Shown here piece after piece: positions 1 to 11,531 of a stretch of 51,759 bases of DNA; position 1 is the first letter of the stretch; every line of letters starts with the position of its first letter. Source of the stretch: Myxococcota bacterium (GTDB taxonomy: Bacteria > Myxococcota_A > UBA9042 > DTJE01); the NCBI GenBank assembly GCA_017994695.1, contig JAGOKF010000020.1, positions 1 to 51,759 on the forward strand, in the 5' to 3' direction. The position numbers were made by a program, and so were the translations under genes. The notes beneath the pieces were generated by a model, which was given only the letters and a program-made list of their open reading frames with translations, did no database searches and was not told where the DNA came from.

Positions 1-39
1 CAGAGCCCGACGTGGCTTTACCACTCCACAGTCCGCGGG

Positions 40-120
40 TGGTCCCTAATTGGTGGCAATCACCTGGTCCCTAATTGCTGGCAAACCAGGCCTCCAGGTG
101 GTCCCTATATCGTGGCAAAC
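40..120. repeat. Three degenerate 22-bp direct repeats upstream of IS481 remnant
   Basis: Three copies of a 22-base unit of the form TGGTCCCTAATTGgTGGCAA plus two bases lie at 40-61, 65-86 and 99-120. Units 1 and 2 differ at a few positions and unit 3 has TATATC in the middle. They sit 137 bases ahead of the transposase remnant. The likely role is as transposase-binding repeats at one end of the element, as known for multi-repeat ends in some IS families. No inverted copy was found between 1400 and 2200, so the other end appears lost. Confidence 0.6.
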
Positions 121-256
121 GACACCGTTCCACGGCCTCGCCCTGATGGGAGTCCTCGTGGGGCGTGAGGAGGTCCAATGCGGGTAGATCCGTTCCAGGT
201 CAGACCGGGCAGAAGGGTGTCCCTTGGAGGCACCGGATGGATCGAGGAGCCCGGCG

Positions 257-1410
257 ATGCCATGGAGGGTTCGAAGCATCCTGGACGCACGGATGGAGTT
301 CGTGACCCTGGTGAGGGCGGGCGGACGCAGCGTTGCGGAGGCCGCCCAGGAGTGGGGGGTGAGTCGGCAGACGGCGCATCGCTGGCGGAAGCGGTATGAC
401 CTGTGGGGCCGAGAGGGGTTGCGAGACCGCTCCAAGGCGCCGCACGGGATTCCGCACAAGACGCCCGAGACCATCGAGGAGCGGGTGCTGCAGGTGCGCA
501 GGCAGTACCCGACTTGGGGGCCCCGGAAGATCCGGGCGTGGCGGACCCGTCGGGAGCCCGGCCTGGCCTGCGGCCAGCACGATGGGCGAGATCCTGGAGC
601 GGGCGGGAATGATCGTTCCCCGGAGGATGCGTCGCAGGACGCCGGCCTCGACGACGCCACTGAGCCACGCCGGCGGTCCCAACGACGTCTGGTCGCTGGA
701 CTTCCAGGGGCAGTTCCGGCTGGGCAACGTCCGCTACGGTTACCCGCCGACCGCGACCGACCACCACCGTCGGATGTTGCCGAACTGCCATGCATTTGAG
801 ACCACTTGGGCCCAGGACGTCCGGGTGTGCCTCGAACCGGTCTCCACGACCCATGGTCTGCCCCGGGCCTTGCGGTCGGACAACGGCTCTCCTTCAGCGG
901 TCCACTGCGTTCCGGGCATGAGCGCGCTGGGCGCCTGGTGGATGCCCCTGGGCCTGCGGCATGAGGGCATCGCGGTCGGCCATCCCGAATGAAATGGCCG
1001 CCACGAACGCATGCACCGGACGTGGAAACAGGAAACGACCAGGCCTCCCGCCCACACCCTGGGGACCCAGCAGGAGCGACTCGACACCTTCCCGACCTGC
1101 TTCCACGAGCAGCGGCCTCACGAGGCCCTCGGCATGCAGACGCCAGCCAGCGTTCATTTGCCGAGTGCGCGCCCCTACTGCGAGGTCCAGCCCTACGACG
1201 ACTCTCGCTTCGATGACGTTCGCGTCGTCCGCTCAAACGGCGCGATCCGTTTCCTGCGCTCTACCAACGGAATCACCGCCGCCATCGCAGGCCACGAGGT
1301 CGGTCTCTTCGAACTCGACGACGATGTCTGGCTCGTCCGTTTCTTTGGGCAGGACCTCGGTCTGTTCGGGGTGGGGGAGTCCGCCATCTCACCCCTCCAG
1401 TCCCATCACC
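257..1410 (+). pseudogene. IS481-family transposase, disrupted (frameshift plus in-frame stop)
   Basis: This is a remnant of a DDE integrase-type transposase. The N-terminal part from ATG 257 reads MPWRVRSILDARMEF followed by a helix-turn-helix (AAQEWGVSRQTAHRWRKRYD), the usual IS481 start. Near 555-565 the reading frame shifts by one base: the similarity moves from the frame of 257 to the frame containing WPAASTMGEI. The catalytic region follows, with VWSLDFQGQF (first Asp), LRSDNGSP (second Asp) and HPE (Glu). Directly after HPE a TGA at 990-992 replaces the codon expected for Gln in HPEQNGRHERMHR. The same frame then continues with NGRHERMHRTWK and a C-terminal beta-rich tail to about 1390. 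Other insertions or deletions around 740-800 are likely. With two disabling lesions it cannot be active as written. The open frame runs on to 1592 but the similarity ends earlier. Confidence 0.88.
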
Positions 1411-1413
1411 GCG

Positions 1414-1440
1414 AGGCTGCCCCGCATGCGGGGGCAGCCT
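1414..1440. terminator. Perfect 10-bp hairpin downstream of IS481 remnant
   Basis: AGGCTGCCCC (1414-1423) pairs perfectly with GGGGCAGCCT (1431-1440) across a 7-base loop that contains the palindrome GCATGC. There is no T-tract on either side. It could be a transcription terminator of the element, a terminal structure, or an unrelated palindrome. Confidence 0.4.
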
Positions 1441-1699
1441 GCCTTCCCCAATGGATCAGGTGGAACGCATGTGCCCGATTTCCTGTGACACCCATGTTCC
1501 CGGTTGCACAGGATCGTCCCTGTAGGCCCGCGCGTCTTTCCGCCGGCGAGCCAGTTTCAGGAAGTCCATGTCGCCCTTCTCGCGTTCCCTAGACCACCGC
1601 CAGCATGATCCGCGAGAAGGTCGCGCCGGGACCGGGCGCTTGCACGCAGGTGCGTCTTGAAGCGAGAATTCCCCTGGACCGGAACTGGAGACTTTGGGG

Positions 1700-2122
1700 A
1701 TGAGGTGCCCGCACGACCAGGCCGAGTTGGAGCGTGTCCGCTACGAGTCGGACGTCCAGATCGACGAGTGCCCGCGATGCCACGGGGTCTGGTTGGACCC
1801 CGGCGAACTGCGCACCATCCAGGAGACGCTGGAACGGAACTACGCCGAGATCCTGAGGCGGCCCCCACCGGATGGCTGCCTGGACGCCTACCGGATGGCC
1901 CGACAAGCGCGCGCCGACCGCATCGCGTGCCCGGTCTGCGGATGCGAGATGAACCGGCGCGAGTACGGCTACTGCTCCCAGGTGATGATCGACGAGTGCA
2001 CCTGCGGCACGTGGCTGGACGCGGGGGAGATCGAGCGCTTGGAGGTCTTCTTCGAACGCAACCGCTCCGTACACGCCCCCGGCTTCCTGGCCCGCCTGAA
2101 GATCGCCCTGCAGGGGCGGTGA
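1700..2122 (+). CDS. Zinc-ribbon protein with two TFIIB-type (zf-TFIIB) modules
   Basis: A 140-residue cytosolic protein made of two tandem zinc-ribbon modules. Module 1 has CPHDQ near the N-terminus followed by DECPRCHGVWLDPGEL. Module 2 has CPVCGCEMNRREYGY followed by DECTCGTWLDAGEIERL. The CPxC...C..C.G.WLD.GE pattern is that of the zf-TFIIB family, small proteins of unknown biochemical role. In module 1 the first pair is CxxxQ rather than CxxC, so its zinc site may be incomplete. ATG 1700 is preferred over the in-frame TTG at 1694 because GGAG at 1687-1690 is well spaced for it. It stands alone between the IS remnant and a gene-poor stretch, so no partner is suggested by context. Confidence 0.8.
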   Translation: MRCPHDQAELERVRYESDVQIDECPRCHGVWLDPGELRTIQETLERNYAEILRRPPPDGCLDAYRMARQARADRIACPVCGCEMNRREYGYCSQVMIDECTCGTWLDAGEIERLEVFFERNRSVHAPGFLARLKIALQGR

Positions 2123-3413
2123 ACGCACGCGGCGTCCCCACCCCTCTTTGCTTTGCCACCTCCATCCACGGAAACGGCTGCCTTCTTGGAGCGTGAGGAC
2201 GGCCACGTCGAATCGGACACACTCCCTACCCCCGATGACGCCGACGTGGCCGCCCTGGGCCGATGCATCGCCGAACGCCTCACGCCCATCGCCAGACGCG
2301 GACTCCAAGCCGAGGGCGACGTCCCCCGATGGTCGGACTCCGATCGCGCCGCGATGCCCGCCTCCCACCAGGAGGCACTGCGCCTGCCCGGCTCGCGCGG
2401 CCAAGGCCACGACGACCCCGGTTCCAAGTCCCTCTGCGCTCGTGTCCACCCGATCTCGTCCTCGAGCCGGTACCCCTCCTGAGACGCCTCGCGGCCCTCA
2501 TTGCCGCGCCCTACGCCACCTCCTGCGCTACCCTGGCGCCTTCGCCAACCGCAGCAGGCGTCAGTCCAGGCTCCCATCCGCGCCGGCAGGGGGATTGGAC
2601 CCCGCGGCCTCCGCCACAGCGCAGGACCGGAGCGCTACGCCCAGCTCCATCGTCCCGACTTCCTCTCATTCCCTCCGCCCGCCGGCGCCAGCCTCGACAA
2701 CCCCCGCACCTCCTCGTCGCCGGAAAACCCCGATGAAAGTTCTTGCACGCTGTCCCAGCGGGACCGCCCACGTCTGACCGTCGGACTGGCACGGCAATGA
2801 CCCAAGCGGGCCCGATGCACGGACCGTGACATCAGGCGGTGTCAGGTCCAACTGCTGGTTGGGGCGCCAGGTATCCCATCGGCCCCGAGATCCGTGCCAC
2901 GTCGGCCGCCGTGCAATCCGGGTTCCGGTTGGTGAAGATCACCAGGAAGTTCCCGAAGACCATCTTCCGAGGCAGGCCCGTGGCGGGACCACAGGTCCAC
3001 ACGGCGCCGGTCACGGCCACCGGGTTGCCTGTTCCGTTTCGCCGGACGACGGGCAGCAATTGTTTGCCGGTGCTGCCGGCCAGCATCGCGCCGAGTTTCC
3101 CTCCGGCCCGGGGCACCGAGGCGAGTCGCGTACCCCCGCCCTTCCCCGCAGGCCCCAGCGAGGCCCGGGCCTGTCAGGACCAGTATCCCGGACCACCGGA
3201 GAAGACGCGATCGACCAGGAGGGCCAGGATTTCTGGACACGAGGCACCTTCCTCCCGGGAACGGCGGGGTCGGCACGCCCGCGGATATGCCTTGGACACG
3301 CACGGAGTGTTGGCAGGGGAGAAGGACTGTCGAACTGGGCGCCCGGCGGGTCCCTCCACGCCACCGGAGGACCGGCGCCATGCTGCCGGTGCCGGGCGCG
3401 ATATACTGCCGCG
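2123..3413. other. Gene-poor, probably decayed stretch
   Basis: No reading frame here shows family resemblance or the G/C third-position pattern seen in the neighbouring genes. The one stretch that looks protein-like is on the minus strand, 3116 to 2832: a 94-codon frame containing GAMLAGSTGKQLL and FLVIFTNRNPDCTAADVARI. It may be the end of a lost gene, since it has no clear start or ribosome-binding site. Together with the broken transposase to its left, the stretch looks like degraded mobile or duplicated DNA. The promoter of the antiporter lies at its right edge. Confidence 0.45.
3402..3407 (+). promoter_or_regulatory. Putative -10 box, leaderless antiporter transcript
   Basis: TATACT lies 6 bases before the ATG at 3414, so transcription would begin at or next to the start codon. 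No Shine-Dalgarno precedes the ATG, which fits a leaderless mRNA. No good -35 hexamer is seen 16-18 bases upstream, so the promoter is tentative. Confidence 0.4.
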
Positions 3414-5405
3414 ATGGACGTGGGATCCATCCTGCAGCAGGTCGCCGTGGTCTCCGGCGTGGCGGTGGTGACCGCCGCGTTGCTGTCCCGGCTGCGCCTT
3501 CCCACCACCGCGGGGCTGCTGCTGGCAGGCGCCGTCGCGGGGCCCTTCGGGGCCCGGCTGATCCCGGGGCTGGACACGTTGGAGGTCATGGCCGACATCG
3601 GCGTCGTGCTGCTGCTGTTCACCATCGGTCTCGAATTCTCGATGGACCGGATCCGCCGGATCGCCCGGGTCGTGGCCCTCGGCGGGGGGCTGCTGGTCGG
3701 TCTGACCGTGCTCGCCACGCTGGGCGTGGCCCTATTGGCCGGCGAGACGGTCTCCCGGGGCATCTTCTTCGGGTTCGTGGCCTCGATGTCCAGCACGGCG
3801 ATCATCCTGCAGGTGCTGTCGGACCGGGGCGAACTGGACTCGCCCCACGGGCGGTTCATCGTCGGGACCCAGGTCTTCGGCGACCTGTGCATCGTGCCGA
3901 TGGGTCTCACGGTGCCCGTCCTGGCGGGCATCGGCACGGCGTCGCCCGGCCTGGACCTCCTGGGGGCCCTGGGCCTGGCGGGGCTGGTCGTCGCCGGCAC
4001 CCTGTCCGCCGCCCGGTGGCTCTTGCCTCTCGTCTTCGCCCGCGTGGACGCGACCCGGAGCCGGGAGGTGTTCCTGCTGGCGGTCCTGGGGATCTGCGCC
4101 GGGACCGCCTGGCTGACCTCCCTGGCGGGCCTGTCGCTGGCCCTGGGGGCCTTCCTGGCCGGCCTCGTGCTGGCGGACACCGAGTACCGCCACCGGGCCC
4201 TCGGGGACACGCTGTCGCTGCGCAACGTGACGGCCAGCCTCTTCTTCATCTCCCTGGGATCCCTGTTCGATGCCCGAGTCCTGCTGGAGGCCCCCCTGGC
4301 CGTGCTCGGGGTCTTCGCCCTGCTCGTGGTCGGCAAGGGGGTCATCGGGACCCTGTCGGCGCTGGCGATGCGCTTTCCCGCAAGGGCCGCCCTGATCTCC
4401 GGCGCCGGGCTGGCCCAGTTCGGGGAGTTCGGCTTCGTGCTGCTGGGCCTCGGGCTTCCTCTGGGGCTGGTGTCCCGGCAGGAGATGTCGGTGATCGTGA
4501 CCGGGGGCGTCCTGTCGATGTTCCTGACGCCCCTGCTGGTGGCCGCCGCCCCGAAGATGACCGCCGGGGAACGCCTGCTGCGCCCCCTGGAACGCCTGCT
4601 GGGCGCCCGGGGGATCGACGAGGACGAGGCCCATGCCCGGACCGACGGACTGTCGGACCACGTGGTCGTCGCCGGCTACGGCATCGCCGGCCGGCTGCTG
4701 GTGAAGGCCCTGGCCGAGGCCGGGATTCCCCACCTGGTGATGGAACTCAACGCGGACACGGTGCGGCAGGCCCAGCAGGCCGGGGAGCCGGTCTTCTACG
4801 CCGACGTGTCCAGCGTCGAGGCCCTGTCCCACGCCCGGGTCCGGGAAGCCCGGGCCCTGGTGCTGACGATCAGCGATCCCCAGGCCCTCCGGCGCGCGGT
4901 CCCGGCCGCCCGGAAGTGCGCGCCGGATCTGCCGATCCTGGTCCGGACCCGCTATTTCTCCGAGCGGCCGGCCCTGCTGGCCTTGGGAGCCACCGAGATC
5001 GTGACCGAGGAGGTCGAGGCCGGGATCGAGATGCTGGTCCGGCTGCTGGACCGGATCGGGGTCCCCCGGCCGGAACGGGATCGGCGCCTGGCCGAGGCAC
5101 GATGCCGGACGGCTCCGGAAACGTGCGAGGATCCCGGGAAGGATCCTTCCTCGTTCCCGATCCCCGAACTGGCCGATCTCCGGGTCGCGACCTTCCTGGT
5201 CCGGCCGGGGACCTTCGCCCTGGGCCGGACCGTCCGGGAACTGGAACTGAGGCGATCGACCGGCGTGCTGATGCTGGGGGTGCGCCGGGGAGGCCACCGG
5301 ATCCTGTGCCTGGATCCCGACCACCCGCTCAACGAGGGCGACACGGTCTACCTGGTGGCTCCCGAGGAGGCCCTGGACCGGGCCCTCCAATTCCTGCAGG
5401 GCTGA
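3414..5405 (+). CDS. Cation:proton antiporter, KefB/CPA2 type with RCK domains
   Basis: A 663-residue inner-membrane protein expected to exchange K+ (or Na+) for protons. Residues 1 to about 385 are a run of hydrophobic helices of the CPA2 Na+/H+ exchanger fold, opening MDVGSILQQVAVVSG. A Rossmann-type RCK_N (TrkA-N) domain follows, beginning DHVVVAGYGIAGRLL at about residue 415, with the GxGxxG nucleotide loop. A TrkA_C domain occupies roughly residues 575-663 (ALGRTVRELELRRSTGV). This is the layout of KefB/KefC-like and YbaL-like transporters gated by NAD(H) or other nucleotides. The ATG at 3414 is the only in-frame start adjacent to the membrane domain. The gene is monocistronic and convergent with kce, 12 bases away. 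Confidence 0.9.
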   Translation: MDVGSILQQVAVVSGVAVVTAALLSRLRLPTTAGLLLAGAVAGPFGARLIPGLDTLEVMADIGVVLLLFTIGLEFSMDRIRRIARVVALGGGLLVGLTVLATLGVALLAGETVSRGIFFGFVASMSSTAIILQVLSDRGELDSPHGRFIVGTQVFGDLCIVPMGLTVPVLAGIGTASPGLDLLGALGLAGLVVAGTLSAARWLLPLVFARVDATRSREVFLLAVLGICAGTAWLTSLAGLSLALGAFLAGLVLADTEYRHRALGDTLSLRNVTASLFFISLGSLFDARVLLEAPLAVLGVFALLVVGKGVIGTLSALAMRFPARAALISGAGLAQFGEFGFVLLGLGLPLGLVSRQEMSVIVTGGVLSMFLTPLLVAAAPKMTAGERLLRPLERLLGARGIDEDEAHARTDGLSDHVVVAGYGIAGRLLVKALAEAGIPHLVMELNADTVRQAQQAGEPVFYADVSSVEALSHARVREARALVLTISDPQALRRAVPAARKCAPDLPILVRTRYFSERPALLALGATEIVTEEVEAGIEMLVRLLDRIGVPRPERDRRLAEARCRTAPETCEDPGKDPSSFPIPELADLRVATFLVRPGTFALGRTVRELELRRSTGVLMLGVRRGGHRILCLDPDHPLNEGDTVYLVAPEEALDRALQFLQG

Positions 5406-5417
5406 GGCCGGGACCCC

Positions 5418-6242
5418 TCAGCGACGGGGGATGCGCAGCAGGGCCCGGGCCTCCCCGGGCGTGGCGATCGGCCGGTTCGCCTCGGAGGCCATCCGGACCA
5501 CCTCCCGGACCAGTTCCCAGGAACCCTGGGCCAGGCGCCCCTTGGCCAGCCAGAGGTTGTCCTCCAGGCCGACCCGGACGTGGCCGCCCCGGGCGATGGC
5601 CGCCCGGGCCAGGGGCAGTTCGAACCGCCCGATCCCCGCCACCATCCAGGTGGCGTCGGGGGGCAGCATCGATCGGAGGAAGTCCAGGCGGTCCTCGCCT
5701 CCCGACAGGGCGCCGGGGACCCCCAGCACGAAGTCCACGTGCAGGGGCGCCGGCAGCAGTCCCTGGCGCAGCAGCAGCAGCGCGTTGTCCACGTGCCCGG
5801 CATCGAAGGCCTCGACCTCCATCCGGACTCCCCGGGCGAGGGCCTTTTCGGCGATGGCCCGGATCATCGGGAAGGAGTTCATGAAGACCTCGTCCCCGAA
5901 ATTGCAGGTGCCCGTGGTCAGCGTGCAGAACTCCGGATCCAGGTCCAGGGGCTCCGTCCGCTCCTCGACGGACATCCCCACCGCGCCCCCCGTGGAGACC
6001 TGGACGATGACCTCCGGAGCCGCCTCCCGGATGGCCTGGATCGCCTGCCGGAAGGTCTCCCGGTCCTGGGTGGGGGACCCGTCGGGCCGCCGCACGTGCA
6101 GGTGGATCACCCGGGCGCCTTCCTCGAAGCACCGGGCGGCCTCGGCCGCCAGTTCCCCGGCGCTGTAGGGCACGGCGGGGTTCTGATCCTTCGTGACCTC
6201 GGCGCCGCAGATCGCCGCGGTGATGACCAGGGGTTCGGCCAT
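5418..6242 (-). CDS. kce: 3-keto-5-aminohexanoate cleavage enzyme (BKACE family)
   Basis: A 274-residue cytosolic enzyme. In lysine fermentation Kce condenses 3-keto-5-aminohexanoate with acetyl-CoA to give acetoacetate and 3-aminobutyryl-CoA. The sequence has the family start (LVITAAICGAEVTKDQNPAVPYS), the metal-binding pair H47 and H49 in VIHLHVR, the STGGAVGMSVEER loop, and a late Glu in HVRVGLEDNLWL. BKACE enzymes differ in beta-keto acid specificity. Here Kce identity is supported by kal immediately upstream (13-base gap), whose substrate is the Kce product. It is the last gene of the minus-strand operon running from leuS. Confidence 0.87.
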   Translation of the reverse strand: MAEPLVITAAICGAEVTKDQNPAVPYSAGELAAEAARCFEEGARVIHLHVRRPDGSPTQDRETFRQAIQAIREAAPEVIVQVSTGGAVGMSVEERTEPLDLDPEFCTLTTGTCNFGDEVFMNSFPMIRAIAEKALARGVRMEVEAFDAGHVDNALLLLRQGLLPAPLHVDFVLGVPGALSGGEDRLDFLRSMLPPDATWMVAGIGRFELPLARAAIARGGHVRVGLEDNLWLAKGRLAQGSWELVREVVRMASEANRPIATPGEARALLRIPRR

Positions 6243-6255
6243 GATGCGCCTCCTG

Positions 6256-6675
6256 CTACGAAATCCCCGCCGGCCCCCCTTTCCGTTGGCACGGAAGGGG
6301 GGTCACACAGGTCCCGGACGCCCGGAGCACCAGCACCGGCGGATCCAGCACCTCCGCCCGGGAGGGGGTCGCCGGGTCCCGGGAAGCCTCGATCACCTTG
6401 TGGACCGTGAACTCCATCCGCCGGGACGTCCGCCCTTCGGCTACGATCCGCCCCCGGGCCTCGACGTAGTCCCCTGCATGCACCGGCGCCAGGAACTCCA
6501 CCGAGTCGTAGGCCCGGAAGAGCCCCTCGTCGCCGTCCCGGCGGATCAGCAGTTCCGTGGCCACGTCCCCCAGCAGCGCCAGCATCCGCGCCCCGTCCAC
6601 CAGGTCGCCCCCGTAGTGGGCATCGGCCTGGGACAGTCGAAGGCGGATCAGGACCTCCTCGCTGGTCGTGGTCAT
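6256..6675 (-). CDS. kal: 3-aminobutyryl-CoA ammonia-lyase, hotdog fold
   Basis: A 139-residue hotdog-fold protein. Kal removes ammonia from 3-aminobutyryl-CoA to give crotonyl-CoA in lysine fermentation. Diagnostic stretches are [36 protein letters not shown] and [15 protein letters not shown], which match the Kal pattern closely and separate it from generic thioesterases. Its ATG (6675-6673) overlaps the TGA of the upstream glycosyltransferase-methyltransferase gene in an ATGA, implying translational coupling. The last 15-20 residues are Pro/Gly-rich and probably disordered. Other pathway genes (lysine 2,3-aminomutase, beta-lysine mutase, 3,5-diaminohexanoate dehydrogenase) are not in the window. 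Confidence 0.87.
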   Translation of the reverse strand: MTTTSEEVLIRLRLSQADAHYGGDLVDGARMLALLGDVATELLIRRDGDEGLFRAYDSVEFLAPVHAGDYVEARGRIVAEGRTSRRMEFTVHKVIEASRDPATPSRAEVLDPPVLVLRASGTCVTPLPCQRKGGPAGIS

Positions 6676-8153
6676 GGGGCACCTCCCGACCCGCTCCGGG
6701 CCACCACGATCCAGGACAGCCCGAGGGGCAGCGACTCCCCGATCCGCTGCTCCATGCGGAGGGTCACCGGGGCCATCTTCTCGTAGATCGACAGCTGGCC
6801 GATGGGCAGGCGATTGCGCTTCAGCAGGCGGCCGTTGGCGAACCAGCCCGCCACGCCCAGCAGGTTGAAGGCGAAGGTCTTCTCGATGAGGAAGCCGGCC
6901 CCGGCGACCCGGGCCTCCAGGTCCGCCCGGGAGTACCGGCGGAAGTGGCCGAGGCTCTGGTCCAGCGGCGAGTAGAGGGCCGGGTGGGCAGGCACCAGCA
7001 GCACCAGCCGTCCCCCCGAGGGGCGGAGGATGCGCTCCATGTTCCGGAGGGCCCGGTCCTGTTCCTCCACGTGTTCCAGCACGTTCAGGCAGACCACCGT
7101 GTCGTAACCCCCTTCCAGGAGGCCGTCCGGGGGCGGGCTCGCGCAGTCCCAGACCAGGGCCCCGAACCCGTCGTGCTCCGCGAAGGACTCCTTCAGCCGG
7201 GCGATGCTTTCCGCGGAGATGTCCGTCGCCGTGACGTCCCCCTGGGACAGCAGGAACCGGGTGATGTTGCCCGTCCCGGACCCCACCTCCAGCATCCTCC
7301 GTCCCAGGTAGGGCCGGATCGTCCGGAAGAGGTGGGTGTTGAAGCGCTCCAGGGCGTTCATCTTCGACAGGGTCTCCTCGACGACCCGCCCCTTCACGAA
7401 GTCGCTGTCAAACCACGAGTAGCGGACGATGGCGTAGAGGGCCTCGAAGCCGTCCTTCACGCCGATCTTCTTCCCCTCGGCGTAGGACCGCCCGTGGTAG
7501 GCGATGGGGACCTCGTAGATCCGGTAGCGCATCCGGGCGATCTTCGCCGTGATCTCGGGCTCGATCCCGAAGCGCTCGGAGGTCAGGTGCATCTCCCGGA
7601 TCACGTCGGCCCGGAAGGCCTTGTAGCAGGTCTCCATGTCGGTCAGGTTCAGGTCTGTGAAGGCGTTGCTCAGGAAGGTCAGGAAGCGGTTGCCCAGGGA
7701 ATGCCAGAAGAAGTGGACCCTCCGGGTGTCCCCGGCGAAGCGCGACCCGTAGACGACATCCGCCTTGCCCTCCAGCAACGGGGCCAGCAGGCGCGGGTAG
7801 TCGTTGGGGTCGTATTCCAGGTCCGCGTCCTGGACCAGCACGAAGTCGCCGGTGACGGCCTCGAAGCCGGTGCGCAGGGCCGCGCCCTTGCCCCGGTTCA
7901 CGGGGTGGAACAGGCAGCGGACCTCGGCCTGGTCGAGACGCTTCTTCGGGACTCCCAGTTCCGCCATCTCGGTCCGCCAGGAGGACTCAAGGCGCTCGAC
8001 CAGTTCCCGGGTCCCGTCCCGGGAGCAGTCGTCCACCAGCAGCACCTCCTTCCGGAGGTCCGGGCCCAGGTCCACCTTCAGCACCCGGGCGAGGATGGCC
8101 CGGAGCGTCCGGCGCTCGTTGTAGACCGGGATCACGATGGAGAGGGTCTTCAT
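6672..8153 (-). CDS. Glycosyltransferase family 2 / SAM methyltransferase fusion
   Basis: A 493-residue two-domain protein. Residues 1 to about 245 form a GT2 domain like dolichyl/polyprenyl-phosphate sugar transferases: [14 protein letters not shown] at the start, [24 protein letters not shown], and the metal/donor site QDADLEYDP at about 108-116. Residues 270-493 are a class I methyltransferase with motif [11 protein letters not shown] (287-296), a [18 protein letters not shown] segment and [19 protein letters not shown]. No C-terminal membrane helix is evident. The acceptor is unknown; a lipid-linked or cell-envelope sugar is the reasonable guess. Start and stop both overlap neighbours as ATGA (with the PHP-like gene and with kal). 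Confidence 0.85.
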   Translation of the reverse strand: MKTLSIVIPVYNERRTLRAILARVLKVDLGPDLRKEVLLVDDCSRDGTRELVERLESSWRTEMAELGVPKKRLDQAEVRCLFHPVNRGKGAALRTGFEAVTGDFVLVQDADLEYDPNDYPRLLAPLLEGKADVVYGSRFAGDTRRVHFFWHSLGNRFLTFLSNAFTDLNLTDMETCYKAFRADVIREMHLTSERFGIEPEITAKIARMRYRIYEVPIAYHGRSYAEGKKIGVKDGFEALYAIVRYSWFDSDFVKGRVVEETLSKMNALERFNTHLFRTIRPYLGRRMLEVGSGTGNITRFLLSQGDVTATDISAESIARLKESFAEHDGFGALVWDCASPPPDGLLEGGYDTVVCLNVLEHVEEQDRALRNMERILRPSGGRLVLLVPAHPALYSPLDQSLGHFRRYSRADLEARVAGAGFLIEKTFAFNLLGVAGWFANGRLLKRNRLPIGQLSIYEKMAPVTLRMEQRIGESLPLGLSWIVVARSGSGGAP

Positions 8154-9001
8154 CGGGCACCTCGATCGGACCCCCGGGGAGGCCGGTTCCCCGGCCGGTT
8201 CCCCCGGGGCCGGGAGTCGTTGCGGAACGGGCGGTTCCGGGAGGACCCCGCGGGGTCCCGGCCCCGGGACTGCCGATCGTCCCTGCCCCGATCCCGTTCC
8301 GGGGACGGGGATCCGCCCCGGCGGGACTCCCGGCCCTCGGGGGCGCTCCCGGCCCCCTCGGACATCCACGCGTCGGGCCGGGAGAGCAGCTCCACCGCCC
8401 AGGCATCCTTCGACAACAGGGCCTGGACCAGGGCCTCCTGGGAGGACAGGGTCTCGACGAAGGCCGTCGCCGAGGCCCCGATCCGCTCCGGCCCGCACCC
8501 GGGACCCGTGCCGCCGATCGTCGGCACGCCCAGGCGCTGGGCCGCCGTGCAGGCCATCAGGTTCCGGGTGTGATCCCCCGATCCCGATCCCGCCATCACG
8601 CCGTTCAGGAACCGGAGCGTCATCACCCCGTCCACGAAGGGGGGACCCCCGGCCCGATCGTAGGGATGGGTGGCCACCAGGACCCCCCCGTGGCGTTCCC
8701 GCAGGATCTTCGCCCCCTCGATCCCCGATTCCAGGGATCCCTGCCAGTCGGTGCCCAGCAGCACCTCCGGGTCCGGGGGGATCCAGATCAGCCGCCCCCG
8801 GTTCAGGGGGATCTCCAGGCCAAAGGCCAGGAACAGCCGATCGGCGAACCGGCTTCGCCGGGCCGCCTCGATGGGGGGGCACTCTCCCGGCCCCACCAGG
8901 CAGGCTCCGTCCAGGCCCGCCTCCACGCAGGCCTCCAGCAGTCGGTCCAGCCCCGGGCCCTCGAGTCCCCGGGGTGCGACCAGGTACAGGTCCACCAGCA
9001 T
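8150..9001 (-). CDS. Degenerate PHP-superfamily protein with Arg/Gly-rich tail
   Basis: A 283-residue protein. Residues 1 to about 205 keep the outline of a PHP (polymerase/histidinol phosphatase-like) barrel: [53 protein letters not shown] and IGASATAF. The metal ligands expected of an active PHP enzyme are largely absent: the first beta strand reads LVDLYLVAP instead of DxHxH, and the late GSDAH is replaced by GGTGPG. Only the His in THPYDR remains. Residues 220-283 are a disordered basic tail rich in Arg, Gly, Ser and Asp (RGG/RG type), as seen in RNA-binding proteins. It sits 50 bases after leuS and overlaps the next gene by ATGA. A non-catalytic binding role is plausible; the function is unknown. 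Confidence 0.72.
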   Translation of the reverse strand: MLVDLYLVAPRGLEGPGLDRLLEACVEAGLDGACLVGPGECPPIEAARRSRFADRLFLAFGLEIPLNRGRLIWIPPDPEVLLGTDWQGSLESGIEGAKILRERHGGVLVATHPYDRAGGPPFVDGVMTLRFLNGVMAGSGSGDHTRNLMACTAAQRLGVPTIGGTGPGCGPERIGASATAFVETLSSQEALVQALLSKDAWAVELLSRPDAWMSEGAGSAPEGRESRRGGSPSPERDRGRDDRQSRGRDPAGSSRNRPFRNDSRPRGNRPGNRPPRGSDRGAR

Positions 9002-9051
9002 GTCCGCTCCTCCGTGCAGGATGCGCCCCGGTCCCCTCTCGCCGGGCGGCC

Positions 9052-11484
<2,433 letters not shown>

Positions 11485-11531
11485 CCCGCTGCAGGAAATC
11501 GGAGGGGCGATCCCTCCGCGAAAAGCGGCCT

